A stretch of DNA of 64,000 bases. Source: Desulforegula conservatrix Mb1Pa. Its GTDB lineage: Bacteria; Desulfobacterota; Desulfobacteria; Desulfobacterales; Desulforegulaceae. Within the stretch, counting starts at the first letter, position 1; each line of letters begins with the position of its first letter. The position numbers and the translations under genes were made by a program. Shown in pieces: positions 1 to 7,929 of this stretch. The notes under the pieces were generated by a model. That model saw only the letters and a program-made list of their open reading frames with translations. It had not been told where the DNA came from and did no database searches. The stretch lies in assembly GCF_000426225.1 (NCBI RefSeq), contig NZ_AUEY01000004.1:94137-158136 (forward strand), in the 5' to 3' direction.

Positions 1-136
1 ATTAATTCAATCAAAGAATCTGGGCGGCCTTCTTGAGAATTGCTTAAAGGTGGCCTAGGAGATGCTGACAAACTCCAAATCCATATTGTAAGTATACTTC
101 ACACCGTCATAAATTGAACTCATCTGATAGATGAAA

Positions 137-178
137 GGTCAAAGGCCGCTTTTTGAAAAAAGCTTGGCAAAAACTTTT
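137..178. repeat. Family A repeat core, copy 1
   Basis: This copy contains CGCTTTTTGAAAAAAGC followed by GCAAAAACTTTT, the core shared with copies near 6815, 19552, 32577, 54238 and 56031. The inner GCTTTTTGAAAAAAGC can fold into a hairpin. It is intergenic. Confidence 0.6.
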
Positions 179-284
179 CGATTATGGATTCTTTTCCAGT
201 AATAATGCAACAACAGGCTTGCAATTCAAACGGCCTGACTCATTTCAAATGTTCAAGCTGTGACATTGATGAGTATATGATTAT

Positions 285-404
285 CTCACAAAAAAGAGCG
301 CCGGCGTCATAATTAACTTGATCCTGCATCTTTGTATTTTCAGTTACTTCTGGATTCCTGCCTGCGCCGGAATGACTAAAATTCAACTTTTGCGGCCTGG
401 TCAA
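285..404. repeat. Family B interspersed repeat, copy 1
   Basis: A degraded copy of a repeat found eight times in the window. It has a left end like TCACAAAAAAGAGCG, an inner stretch with GGATTCCTGCCTGCGCCGG, and a right end TTTTGCGGCCTGGTCAA. A short minus-strand ORF overlaps it but is explained by the repeat. Confidence 0.7.
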
Positions 405-449
405 GTATGGATCTTGATTAATCAGCATCGAGAATAATCAATAAAAATC

Positions 450-2264
450 TTAATTCGAAAGTTCCCTGAAAGCATCCGTGCAATTCTCGATGCAGGCAAT
501 GCACAACTTATCCTCCCTGCTTTTGGCAACAGGCTTTAGTTTGGCTATGACATTTGAAACCTCTTCCGAGGAATAATTGTTTCTGCGGTTCCCCTGGATC
601 TTCAAAAGCACGGCGCTTACTGTCATCAGGGGGAATCTTGACATATTTCCGTTTCTGTCTTTTGCCTCTATAAAGCCGCTTTTAATGGCGGTTGGTTCAT
701 AGAAACTCTCAACATTTTTTCTGAAGGTTTCAATGATGTTCCTAACCATTTCGGTAGCCTCGGAAAGACTCATATTTTCGATACCTACGAAAAAATCATC
801 CCCTCCTATATGACCCGTAAAAATCCCGATTTCGGATCTGAGCTTCTTTAATATATCAGCAAATAAAAGGATCACTCTGTCTCCGCTTCTAAAGCCATAG
901 GTATCATTATAAGCTTTAAAATGATCAAAATCGAAATACACAAAAAAATGAAATGATTTCAGATCTTCCATGGCGTTTGACACATATTCGTAAATGACCG
1001 TGTTGCCAGGCAAACCTGATAAAGGATTCTGGTCCCTTGCCGTTTCGATATTTTTTTCATTAATGATTTTAAGGAGTGAAGAAGCGCTCAGGAATCCGGC
1101 ATATCTCATTCTGTCCACCATAATTATGCCTTCAATATTCTGATCCTGGGAATAGATCTCAAGAATTCTGCTGATTGGTGAATGAATGTCAGCAACCGGG
1201 TATTTTGTTACAAATTTCTGGATATTCTTTGACACCGAAGGATTTTGTAAAAGGGAGACTCCGTATCTTGAATATGCGTAATCCTTGAGACTTTTTTCCT
1301 GAATTATTCCGATTGGCTCGCCTGAAACATCAAGAATGGGGAAGAATGAATATGTCTGGTCCTTGATCAGGTCTTGGCGGAATTTCTGGAAAATACTGAA
1401 GATATCATCATTAATTGATACGGCAGGTATCATGGCTGTTTCATTATTTATGAGTTGGCTGTCCAAGGACGTATTCTGGCGTCTGTCCTTTTTGGCAAGT
1501 GCGCCAATATGGAAATAATTATCTGAAAGAACACTCAGATCAAGCTGCGGCCTTTGTACAAAATATCCCTGGACAAGATCACAGCCTATTTTTCTGCATA
1601 TATAATATTCCGCCTCTGTTTCCACACCTTCGGCTATGACCATGCTGCCAAGAATATGAGCTATCTCGACTATTTTTGAAACAAACAGTCGCTTCCTTGC
1701 ATCTTTCTCCATCTCATTTATAAAAAATCTGTCAATCTTTATGAAATCAGGCTCTGTGTAATAAAGCATCTTGAGGCCTGAAAAACCGGTTCCAAAATCG
1801 TCCATAGCAATTCTGAACCCTTGGAATCTGTATTTTGTAAGAACTTCCATCATGGCGGACGCATTAGGATCTATTCGTTCGGATATTTCAAAACAGACAA
1901 TGTCCTTGGGAAGATTGAAATCTTTTAGTATTTGAAGTGTGTTTCCAGGCTTGTAATCTCCTGAGGCAAGAACACGGGGATCGAGATTAAGGAAGAGTTT
2001 TGCATTGCCCCTCACGGATGCAGGTATTTTTGAAAATGTGCTGACTGCTTTTGCTCTAAGGCTAAGCTCAACATTGTGAAGGCATTTTTCTTCATGAGCC
2101 ATATCAAAAACCGATGCTATCGAGTTGAAACCAGCTTCTTGCCAGCCCCTGAGGAGAGCCTCGTATCCGTAACATATTCCGGAATGAATGTTTACTATGG
2201 GCTGGAAAGCATAGCTGACCTTTGAAAGGGCGTTGATCCAGAAAGAATCATTGAGCGGTATCAT
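450..2264 (-). CDS. EAL-CBS-GGDEF signalling protein
   Basis: A 604-residue soluble c-di-GMP signalling protein. The N-terminal EAL phosphodiesterase domain (about residues 15-245) shows YEALLRG, the glutamate in EISERI, DDFGTGFSG, IKIDRFFI and IAEGVETEAE, so the metal-binding set looks intact. A CBS pair follows (about 285-410) and then a GGDEF domain (about 420-590) with FDFDHFKAYND and the signature loop GGDDF in place of GGDEF. The same architecture occurs in known EAL-CBS-GGDEF proteins. Its probable role is c-di-GMP turnover gated by a ligand on the CBS pair, with a cyclase half that may be weak or regulatory. The start was placed at an internal ATG because GGAG lies 8 bases upstream; the longer ORF begins at an unsupported TTG. 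Confidence 0.9.
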   Translation of the reverse strand: MIPLNDSFWINALSKVSYAFQPIVNIHSGICYGYEALLRGWQEAGFNSIASVFDMAHEEKCLHNVELSLRAKAVSTFSKIPASVRGNAKLFLNLDPRVLASGDYKPGNTLQILKDFNLPKDIVCFEISERIDPNASAMMEVLTKYRFQGFRIAMDDFGTGFSGLKMLYYTEPDFIKIDRFFINEMEKDARKRLFVSKIVEIAHILGSMVIAEGVETEAEYYICRKIGCDLVQGYFVQRPQLDLSVLSDNYFHIGALAKKDRRQNTSLDSQLINNETAMIPAVSINDDIFSIFQKFRQDLIKDQTYSFFPILDVSGEPIGIIQEKSLKDYAYSRYGVSLLQNPSVSKNIQKFVTKYPVADIHSPISRILEIYSQDQNIEGIIMVDRMRYAGFLSASSLLKIINEKNIETARDQNPLSGLPGNTVIYEYVSNAMEDLKSFHFFVYFDFDHFKAYNDTYGFRSGDRVILLFADILKKLRSEIGIFTGHIGGDDFFVGIENMSLSEATEMVRNIIETFRKNVESFYEPTAIKSGFIEAKDRNGNMSRFPLMTVSAVLLKIQGNRRNNYSSEEVSNVIAKLKPVAKSREDKLCIACIENCTDAFRELSN

Positions 2265-2344
2265 AATAAAACTCCATAAATACCTTAAAATTTTCAAAAA
2301 ACATTTTTATTATCTATTACACGTTAAATTTACATGTCATTGAA

Positions 2345-4042
2345 TCATATCTGAAAATTTCCAAGCCATCGCACAAGACGTCCTGCAAGACGTTTTACCC
2401 CATCAGCGTCACCAGCAATAGTACGTCCGCTTGAAGCTATTCTTTCTGCTGTTTCATTTACTTCGGAAAGATTTGCCACCATGCTTTCCGAAGCCTTGAG
2501 GCTTATTTCAGACTGATCTTTAAGCATTATCATTTCTCCGGACAGAACAAGCATGCTTTCAGACATGGATCTCATCGAACCGCCATGTCTTTCCACAGAC
2601 TGGTTGATGTAAGAGACTATGGAATCCACATTTTTAATTGTATCAGACATGCTTCCTATTTTTTTCACCGCATTTACAACATCATCCCTGATTCTCTCTA
2701 TCCTGTCCCTGATGGTTTCGGTGGCATCCCTTGTTTCCTGGGACAATTTCTTGATTTCTCCGGCAACAACTGCAAATCCCCTGCCTGCCTCCCCTGCCCT
2801 TGCTGATTCAATGGTTGCATTAAGTGCAAGAAGAGATGTCTGATCAGATATTTCAGAAATAAGATCCGTGACCTGGTTTATCTCCATCGCTGATTCGCCA
2901 AGGCTTTTGAAAGACTCGGACATGGCACCGGCTTCTTCTACAGCTGAATTTACAATTTGCGTGGCCTGACCTGCGCTTTCAGATATTTCTGCCATTTTTT
3001 GACTAAGGCTGTCCGCAAGGATTCTGGCACCTGAAAGATTGGCTTCCGTTTTTGAAGATGTACTGCTGACAAGCATTATATGCTCCCGCAGATTAAGAGC
3101 CTCTGTCGAAACCTGGCCGCATTTCTGGCTGGCATCATCTGCGGCATCTATAAGAACGGATGATACATCATTGAATTGAATAGAGGACGCGTGAAGGGTT
3201 CCTGCATTTCCTTTGATTGCCTGGATAATCTGAACCGTATTTTCAAGAAGTTGGTTGACTCCTTCAATAAGCTCGCCAGCCTCGTCCTTTGTCTTTACAG
3301 GAAACCTTGTAGTCAGATCAGCATTGCCGGAAGCAATCCCTTTAATTGTGTCAGATGCAAGATTCAAAGGTACGACTATTCTGCGGGCGATAAAATCGGC
3401 CAGAATGATAACGATCACAAGACCTGACGCGACCATGGAAAAAAAGAAAATCAGGCTTTTCCTTTTCTGCTTTTCTACCTCATCGAGTCTGTTTTTAACT
3501 ATTCCATTAATATCATCCATATAAAGGCTTGAACATATTACCCATTTCCATTCCATAAAAACCCTGAAATAGGTTAATTTCTGAACAGGCTCCGAACCAT
3601 CTTTGCGGGGCCATTTGTGAGTAATAAAGCCATTGTCTTCCGTTTTAGCTCTCTCTATTATCTCCCTGAAAATTTCCCTGCCTTCCGAATCCTTGAAATC
3701 AATCCTTTTTTTATTTTTTGCTTCAGGGAGTCCCGGATGAACATAGATGATACCTGAAAAGTCCATGACAACAAAGTAACCTGAATGTTCTGGCCCGAAT
3801 CTCATGCCTTCAATTGCAGCAATTGCGTCAGTATAAAAATTGGAGGATGCCGCAACTGCATAAGCAGAGTCGCCGAGATCCCTTAGCTGGGTCTCCCTCT
3901 CTTTTTCCATGAGGCCTCTGAGATGGGTAATTTCAGCCTCTGTATTTCTGGTGATTGACCTGTAGTAGAGAAAAACAGACACAACCGAAATAGCGATTGC
4001 CGTAATGCAGACAAGTGATGTGATTTTGCTTCTTATTTTCAA
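2345..4042 (-). CDS. Methyl-accepting chemotaxis protein
   Basis: A membrane chemoreceptor of 565 residues. A short cytoplasmic N-terminus is followed by TM1 (about 8-28), a periplasmic single-Cache domain with [16 protein letters not shown] and [19 protein letters not shown]2 (about 198-222), a HAMP domain, and a cytoplasmic signalling domain with the hairpin tip [19 protein letters not shown] and [15 protein letters not shown]. It should sense a small molecule and signal to CheA. The start is a TTG with AAGGA 7 bases upstream; the longer ORF starts at another TTG with no ribosome site and would add 39 residues before TM1. No che genes are adjacent, so it acts with a pathway encoded elsewhere. 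The ligand cannot be told from sequence. Confidence 0.92.
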   Translation of the reverse strand: MKIRSKITSLVCITAIAISVVSVFLYYRSITRNTEAEITHLRGLMEKERETQLRDLGDSAYAVAASSNFYTDAIAAIEGMRFGPEHSGYFVVMDFSGIIYVHPGLPEAKNKKRIDFKDSEGREIFREIIERAKTEDNGFITHKWPRKDGSEPVQKLTYFRVFMEWKWVICSSLYMDDINGIVKNRLDEVEKQKRKSLIFFFSMVASGLVIVIILADFIARRIVVPLNLASDTIKGIASGNADLTTRFPVKTKDEAGELIEGVNQLLENTVQIIQAIKGNAGTLHASSIQFNDVSSVLIDAADDASQKCGQVSTEALNLREHIMLVSSTSSKTEANLSGARILADSLSQKMAEISESAGQATQIVNSAVEEAGAMSESFKSLGESAMEINQVTDLISEISDQTSLLALNATIESARAGEAGRGFAVVAGEIKKLSQETRDATETIRDRIERIRDDVVNAVKKIGSMSDTIKNVDSIVSYINQSVERHGGSMRSMSESMLVLSGEMIMLKDQSEISLKASESMVANLSEVNETAERIASSGRTIAGDADGVKRLAGRLVRWLGNFQI

Positions 4043-4091
4043 AGTCAGATCCTTAAAAAACTGAAAAACAAAATAGCTGCTTTGTTTTGTT

Positions 4092-4124
4092 CTCCGGCCA
4101 GCCAGCGGTTTAGACTGGCCGGAG
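4092..4124 (-). promoter_or_regulatory. Stem-loop in the receptor leader
   Basis: A perfect 10-bp inverted repeat, CTCCGGCCAG / CTGGCCGGAG, with a 13-base loop. It ends about 50 bases upstream of the TTG start of the chemotaxis receptor. There is no T-run right after it on the minus strand, so it is not a typical terminator. It could be a leader hairpin affecting translation or mRNA stability. Its function is unknown. Confidence 0.45.
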
Positions 4125-4537
4125 ATAGCGCGAAGTGTTCGGAGAGCAGCTTTGCCCAATACGCGGGCAATTAGTCTGTAGTATGGCGCAGTTTGAATTT
4201 TGTTAGAGGTTCTTCAGAATATTGTGAAATTATGTCTTAGGAAGAAGTCGCCATATCAGGAAATGCTGGCCTCGATGCTTTGGGCTTAAAGGATAGGTGA
4301 ACGCTCATTTGAGGAAATTATAGGGTCGCTTTTTGAAAATACACGGATACTGTTAAGCTTGTCATGTTGATTTTTGGGAGACACTTTTTGTAAAAACTTT
4401 TATATGGTTGACGGGCTTTTTTTAAAATAACCTCTGGCCTTGTTTAAAAAAGCCTTTTTATTTTAGCATAAAAAAATACTTTTACTAAAAGCTGATTCAG
4501 CCCATTCCTATTTTTTGAGGATCAATTCCTCGATCCC
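4125..4537. other. Intergenic stretch with partial repeat
   Basis: A gap between two minus-strand genes. It contains GGGTCGCTTTTTGAAAA (about 4322-4338), a fragment of the family A core, and a T- and A-rich tract at 4410-4490. No ORF with a ribosome site was seen. Confidence 0.4.
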
Positions 4538-5344
4538 CTACTTCTCTTTGACCAAAAAAGGTTTCAAGGCCCTGTAATAATGTAGTCCGAAAACAGAAAG
4601 AATCTCAGATATAAAAAGCACTACTATGGGGCGTATTACATATGCTTTGGGATCGTCAATGGTTGCTGATAGACCAAAAACCATCATCAGGAACATCATA
4701 GCACCAATAATGAAAGACAATCCGGCAACAGCATGGAGGAGATTCAGAAAACCTCTGCTTTTTAGCAGTTTACGTGCTTTTTCTGCATGTTCTTCTTCAA
4801 GGTCCTGAAGAATTTTTGCTGATAGCACTATTCCGACAACAACAATAATCGCCATAAGTGTGGCAGCCAAAAAACCCATCTGACCTTCTCTTAATTTTTT
4901 TTCCATTTCGAGAACTGTTTTGCCATCTATTCCCATCTGAACCAGTTTGCCGTTTTTCCAGACATTATAGACTCCATCAGGAACAACCTTAATGTGCTGA
5001 TCCGTCTCAATATAGATGTCACTTGTACTGACAGTAATCATCGCAGGTTTTGACACGATATAAAGCAAGCCCACCAATAATAACTGTATCAGAATAACCA
5101 TAATGATTTTTTGATATACAGAAGCGCCCTTTTCTGGCGCTAACTTTTTCATTGAAGGCTCTGTGATTCCATCCGACTCAAGCCTGATTGGTTTCAGTTC
5201 TGACATCTTCCTGGGAATTGCACCACATCCTGGGCACTCGCCCATTCCATTGAAACTGGTCAATAAAGGGTCATTCTCACTCTGCGCCTTATATCCGCAT
5301 TTCATACATACAGGTAAACCATTATCCATGCTGTTTCTCTTCAT
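4538..5344 (-). CDS. Zinc-ribbon membrane protein of unknown function
   Basis: A hypothetical protein of about 268 residues. The N-terminus has a CxxC...CxxC zinc-ribbon pattern (CMKCGYK and CPGCGAIPR), then three or more hydrophobic segments: one near residues 90-108, and others near 165-190, 205-232 and 238-258. The loop between the first and second segments looks extracytoplasmic and includes ITVSTSDIYIETDQHIKV. I do not recognise the family. The start is uncertain: the longest ORF begins with TTG, and in-frame ATG codons lie at 5344 and 5329, the latter with AGAG upstream. It stands alone, with about 360 bases upstream and no close operon partner. Confidence 0.75.
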   Translation of the reverse strand: MKRNSMDNGLPVCMKCGYKAQSENDPLLTSFNGMGECPGCGAIPRKMSELKPIRLESDGITEPSMKKLAPEKGASVYQKIIMVILIQLLLVGLLYIVSKPAMITVSTSDIYIETDQHIKVVPDGVYNVWKNGKLVQMGIDGKTVLEMEKKLREGQMGFLAATLMAIIVVVGIVLSAKILQDLEEEHAEKARKLLKSRGFLNLLHAVAGLSFIIGAMMFLMMVFGLSATIDDPKAYVIRPIVVLFISEILSVFGLHYYRALKPFLVKEK

Positions 5345-5408
5345 ATAGTTGTTTATGCCATCTATCAAAACTGATGCCGAGAATACTTAAACCTGAGCCA
5401 GTAAGCCT

Positions 5409-5468
5409 TCAACCGAATTGAATACCAGATTGGATTGCAATGACTGCACGCGGCTTGTTCAAAGACAT
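5409..5468 (-). CDS. Possible 19-codon leader ORF
   Basis: A short ORF starting ATG with AGGAG 6 bases upstream, encoding MSLNKPRAVIAIQSGIQFG and then TGA. It sits about 65-125 bases ahead of the zinc-ribbon gene and in a different frame. The ribosome site is better than that of the gene itself. It may be a leader peptide or chance. No other evidence supports it. Confidence 0.25.
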   Translation of the reverse strand: MSLNKPRAVIAIQSGIQFG

Positions 5469-5727
5469 ATCATTCTCCTATAGTTGCAAAAGATATATAG
5501 TTATGAAAGAAGACAGACAGTATCAAGGTCTCATTATAATCATCAATTGCAGTCCATTATGAACAGTGATGTATTAAAATTAAACATATCTGATTAAACG
5601 CAAACAGGACATTGGATGGTTTTTTCTATTTCTTGCTACATTTAAAACATAGATTTTAAAACATGAAAAGACCATTTTTTCATCAGCATAGACCTCTGTC
5701 CATATTTGTAAACAGTTTCAAACTATT

Positions 5728-6786
5728 TCAAATTTTGTCCCTTGCCACGTCAAAGGATATCTTTGAAGTGGTTACGCTGCTTCTGCCAGTATAGACAAAA
5801 GAAACTATCCACAGAAGAAGAAGAAACACAATAACGCCCGGATCCCAGACCAGGGGAAAGGCCTTGGCGATTAGTGGCTTCATGTTAATATCAGGCCATG
5901 GTGCCACAAAAAGAAGGATGAGGATGTAAATAACAGAAACTGCGGCCATGATCTGGTATGGCGTGATTTTTTTATCGCCCCTGAAATCGGCTCTTAGAAA
6001 TTCTGATGATACTCTCCAGATCTGGGAAACACCGATGCTTAGAGCAAGGGAAAGACCAAACTTTCCTTCAAGAAAAAGAAAGACGCAGGCTGCCGCGGTC
6101 AGACCAAGAACAACAGCCGACACTGCCTGGACAGGAAAGAGTTTGACACCTTCAAGCCCGGACTCATAGGATGACTTTTTGGTTTTGCCATGAAAAACCA
6201 TTGAAAATGATGAAAATAGCCTGGCAACAGGAGCAGGACAGTCAGAAAGACTTTTTCCATAACAGCATCCGAAACTTATGCAGGCAAGCCTGCCAATGCT
6301 CTCTCCAAGGACGTAGGAAGTACCCATGGCTGCCATTATCGGCCATACAGGAAGCTCGGTCTGGTAACCATTTTTTCTAAGAAGAACCGAAACCGCCCAG
6401 ATAATCCAGGGCGCAGAAACAATCCCGACGAATGACGCGCCTCCAATTGTAAGTGTGTGGGCCTTGCCTTCGACAATGCGGGCCACCCATTTTGCCGATG
6501 GCATGCAGACAAGAAGAAGCGTTGTTGCTAAAACCATTGCAGCTCCCGGAGTTATGGACACAGAGGCCATCAGGATAAAGGCCAGAAGAACCGCCGCAGT
6601 ATAACCTGTTGCAGAAAAAAAGCCGTAAAAAGTATAATTCACTCCTGTCCAGGAATCAGGGCCATTCTTTTTGGGGTGGGCAGTTGCCAGAAATTGCCAT
6701 TCTTCACGGGGAAGCGTTCTGAAAGCCCAAGAAAAAAGAATCCCAAGCGTCACAATCAAAGCAAATGTAAAAATTAGATTTTCCAT
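5728..6786 (-). CDS. Prolipoprotein diacylglyceryl transferase-like membrane protein
   Basis: A polytopic membrane protein of 352 residues with about eight hydrophobic segments. It carries an Lgt-like core: GESIGRLACISFGCCYGKS mid-protein, LFPVQAVSA, and RVSSEFLRADFRG, matching the Gly-Arg, Pro-x-Gln and Arg...Glu-Phe-x-Arg positions of Lgt. True Lgt moves diacylglycerol from phosphatidylglycerol to the lipobox cysteine. This copy differs enough, including its Cys-Cys after FG, that it may be a paralogue with another lipid-related role. It has a good ribosome site (GGAG, 8 bases) and follows psd by about 100 bases on the same strand, which hints at a joint role in membrane lipid chemistry. 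Confidence 0.75.
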   Translation of the reverse strand: MENLIFTFALIVTLGILFSWAFRTLPREEWQFLATAHPKKNGPDSWTGVNYTFYGFFSATGYTAAVLLAFILMASVSITPGAAMVLATTLLLVCMPSAKWVARIVEGKAHTLTIGGASFVGIVSAPWIIWAVSVLLRKNGYQTELPVWPIMAAMGTSYVLGESIGRLACISFGCCYGKSLSDCPAPVARLFSSFSMVFHGKTKKSSYESGLEGVKLFPVQAVSAVVLGLTAAACVFLFLEGKFGLSLALSIGVSQIWRVSSEFLRADFRGDKKITPYQIMAAVSVIYILILLFVAPWPDINMKPLIAKAFPLVWDPGVIVFLLLLWIVSFVYTGRSSVTTSKISFDVARDKI

Positions 6787-6814
6787 TAAATTTCTCCAAT
6801 AATCATCAAATCAC

Positions 6815-6858
6815 TAAAGTTTTTGCGGAGCTTTTTTAAAAAGCGACTCACCGAAGGC
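6815..6858. repeat. Family A repeat core, copy 2
   Basis: AAAGTTTTTGCGGAGC, TTTTTTAAAAAGCGAC and CCGAAGGC lie in the gap between psd and the Lgt-like gene. This is the reverse orientation of copy 1. It could act as a stem-loop between the two genes. Confidence 0.6.
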
Positions 6859-6887
6859 ACATTCCTCAGCCTTAAGCCAAAACCACT

Positions 6888-7886
6888 TTATTTTATTGCC
6901 ACAGCTATTTCAGACCTTACCCTGACATCTGTTTCCACAAGAGGCTGCCTGAAGCCGATGGAAAAACGGCTTTGCACACCAGGCCTGAAAAGGTTTGCTA
7001 TTATGTCGTCAGAAAATCTGATTCTGCCTTTTTCAAAAAGAAGTATGTCAGTGGAGCTTCCCGGACGAAAAAGGCTCTTTGGACAGCCTTTTTTCACATA
7101 AAGCCCTGACGTCACAGGCGTTGGAGAATCATATCCTTCCTCGCTGTAACACTGGACAACATCTCCTATCATGAGGGCCACAACTTCGATCATGGCAACA
7201 ATCCCGACTCCGCTTCCGGCTTCGACATCTGTGTCGATCAAGGTAACAAAGCGCCTGTTTTTTGAATAAGGCGTGACCATTGAAACGATGGCGCAGGGAT
7301 TACACGAATGAAAACCACCGTCTATTTCATAGAAATCCAGAATCCTTCCTGAAACCGGCATGTGATTATAATGATATTTGTCCGGTGTCAGCCTGAATAC
7401 GGCAAAATCACCATCGGCAAATCTCTCTGCCCAGATGCTTTTACCCATAAGTTCTCCGACAGTGAAAAACTTATCCTTAATAAATATATCTTCGGTCTCG
7501 AGAAGCGATCCGGTAATCACCCTGCTGTCTGCCGGAGAAACGATTGAGTCATGATTTTCTGGCATGGGTCTTGTTTCGCAGTATCTAATTTTTCTTTCAA
7601 AGAGTTTTCTGGCTGAATCAAAGTAGCCTGGATCTTCAAGACATTCAGGAAGGTCTATTCCGAGCTTTTTTGCCATCTGCCCGGCCTGTCTCCTGCCCAA
7701 AAACGGAAAGTCATAATTGAATTTGGCTATGAAATCAGAGTATCCGGGAGAGGTAATCATTCTGAACATCTTCTCTGATTTTTCCCTTACAGGCGAGTAA
7801 AGAAAGCGAACAATAGCATCCGCAGCCAGTTTTTCCATGACAGCCCCGCCTGTATGTCTGTCAATATAGTAATGATGATAATTCAT
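6888..7886 (-). CDS. psd: Phosphatidylserine decarboxylase
   Basis: A 332-residue proenzyme that should convert phosphatidylserine to phosphatidylethanolamine at the inner membrane. The catalytic set is visible: Asp120 in SPADS, His175 in YHYNHMPVSG, and a GSS self-cleavage site (Gly276-Ser277-Ser278) in FRPGSSTDILLF, which would yield the pyruvoyl group. GSS replaces the LGST of E. coli Psd and is a known variant. Unlike short archetypal forms it carries about 100 residues before the core, as in the longer Psd proenzyme class. The start was moved to an internal ATG preceded by AGGAG; the longer ORF would overlap the upstream gene. It lies 43 bases after the 799-residue gene and probably shares its transcript. 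Confidence 0.93.
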   Translation of the reverse strand: MNYHHYYIDRHTGGAVMEKLAADAIVRFLYSPVREKSEKMFRMITSPGYSDFIAKFNYDFPFLGRRQAGQMAKKLGIDLPECLEDPGYFDSARKLFERKIRYCETRPMPENHDSIVSPADSRVITGSLLETEDIFIKDKFFTVGELMGKSIWAERFADGDFAVFRLTPDKYHYNHMPVSGRILDFYEIDGGFHSCNPCAIVSMVTPYSKNRRFVTLIDTDVEAGSGVGIVAMIEVVALMIGDVVQCYSEEGYDSPTPVTSGLYVKKGCPKSLFRPGSSTDILLFEKGRIRFSDDIIANLFRPGVQSRFSIGFRQPLVETDVRVRSEIAVAIK

Positions 7887-7929
7887 GTTTTTTTGTTTTC
7901 TCCTGATGGTGCATAGTGCATTTCGGCAT

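Larger units (their letters stand above)
1..449. other. Left-edge intergenic stretch
   Basis: No gene can be supported here. In one plus frame the first 50 or so bases read as an open tail ending in a stop, which might be the end of a gene outside the window, but it is too short to judge. The stretch holds one copy of the family A repeat core (137-178) and one degraded copy of the family B repeat (285-404). Confidence 0.5.

Noticed and set aside
240..428. 62-codon minus-strand ORF
   Set aside because: It is made of family B repeat sequence.
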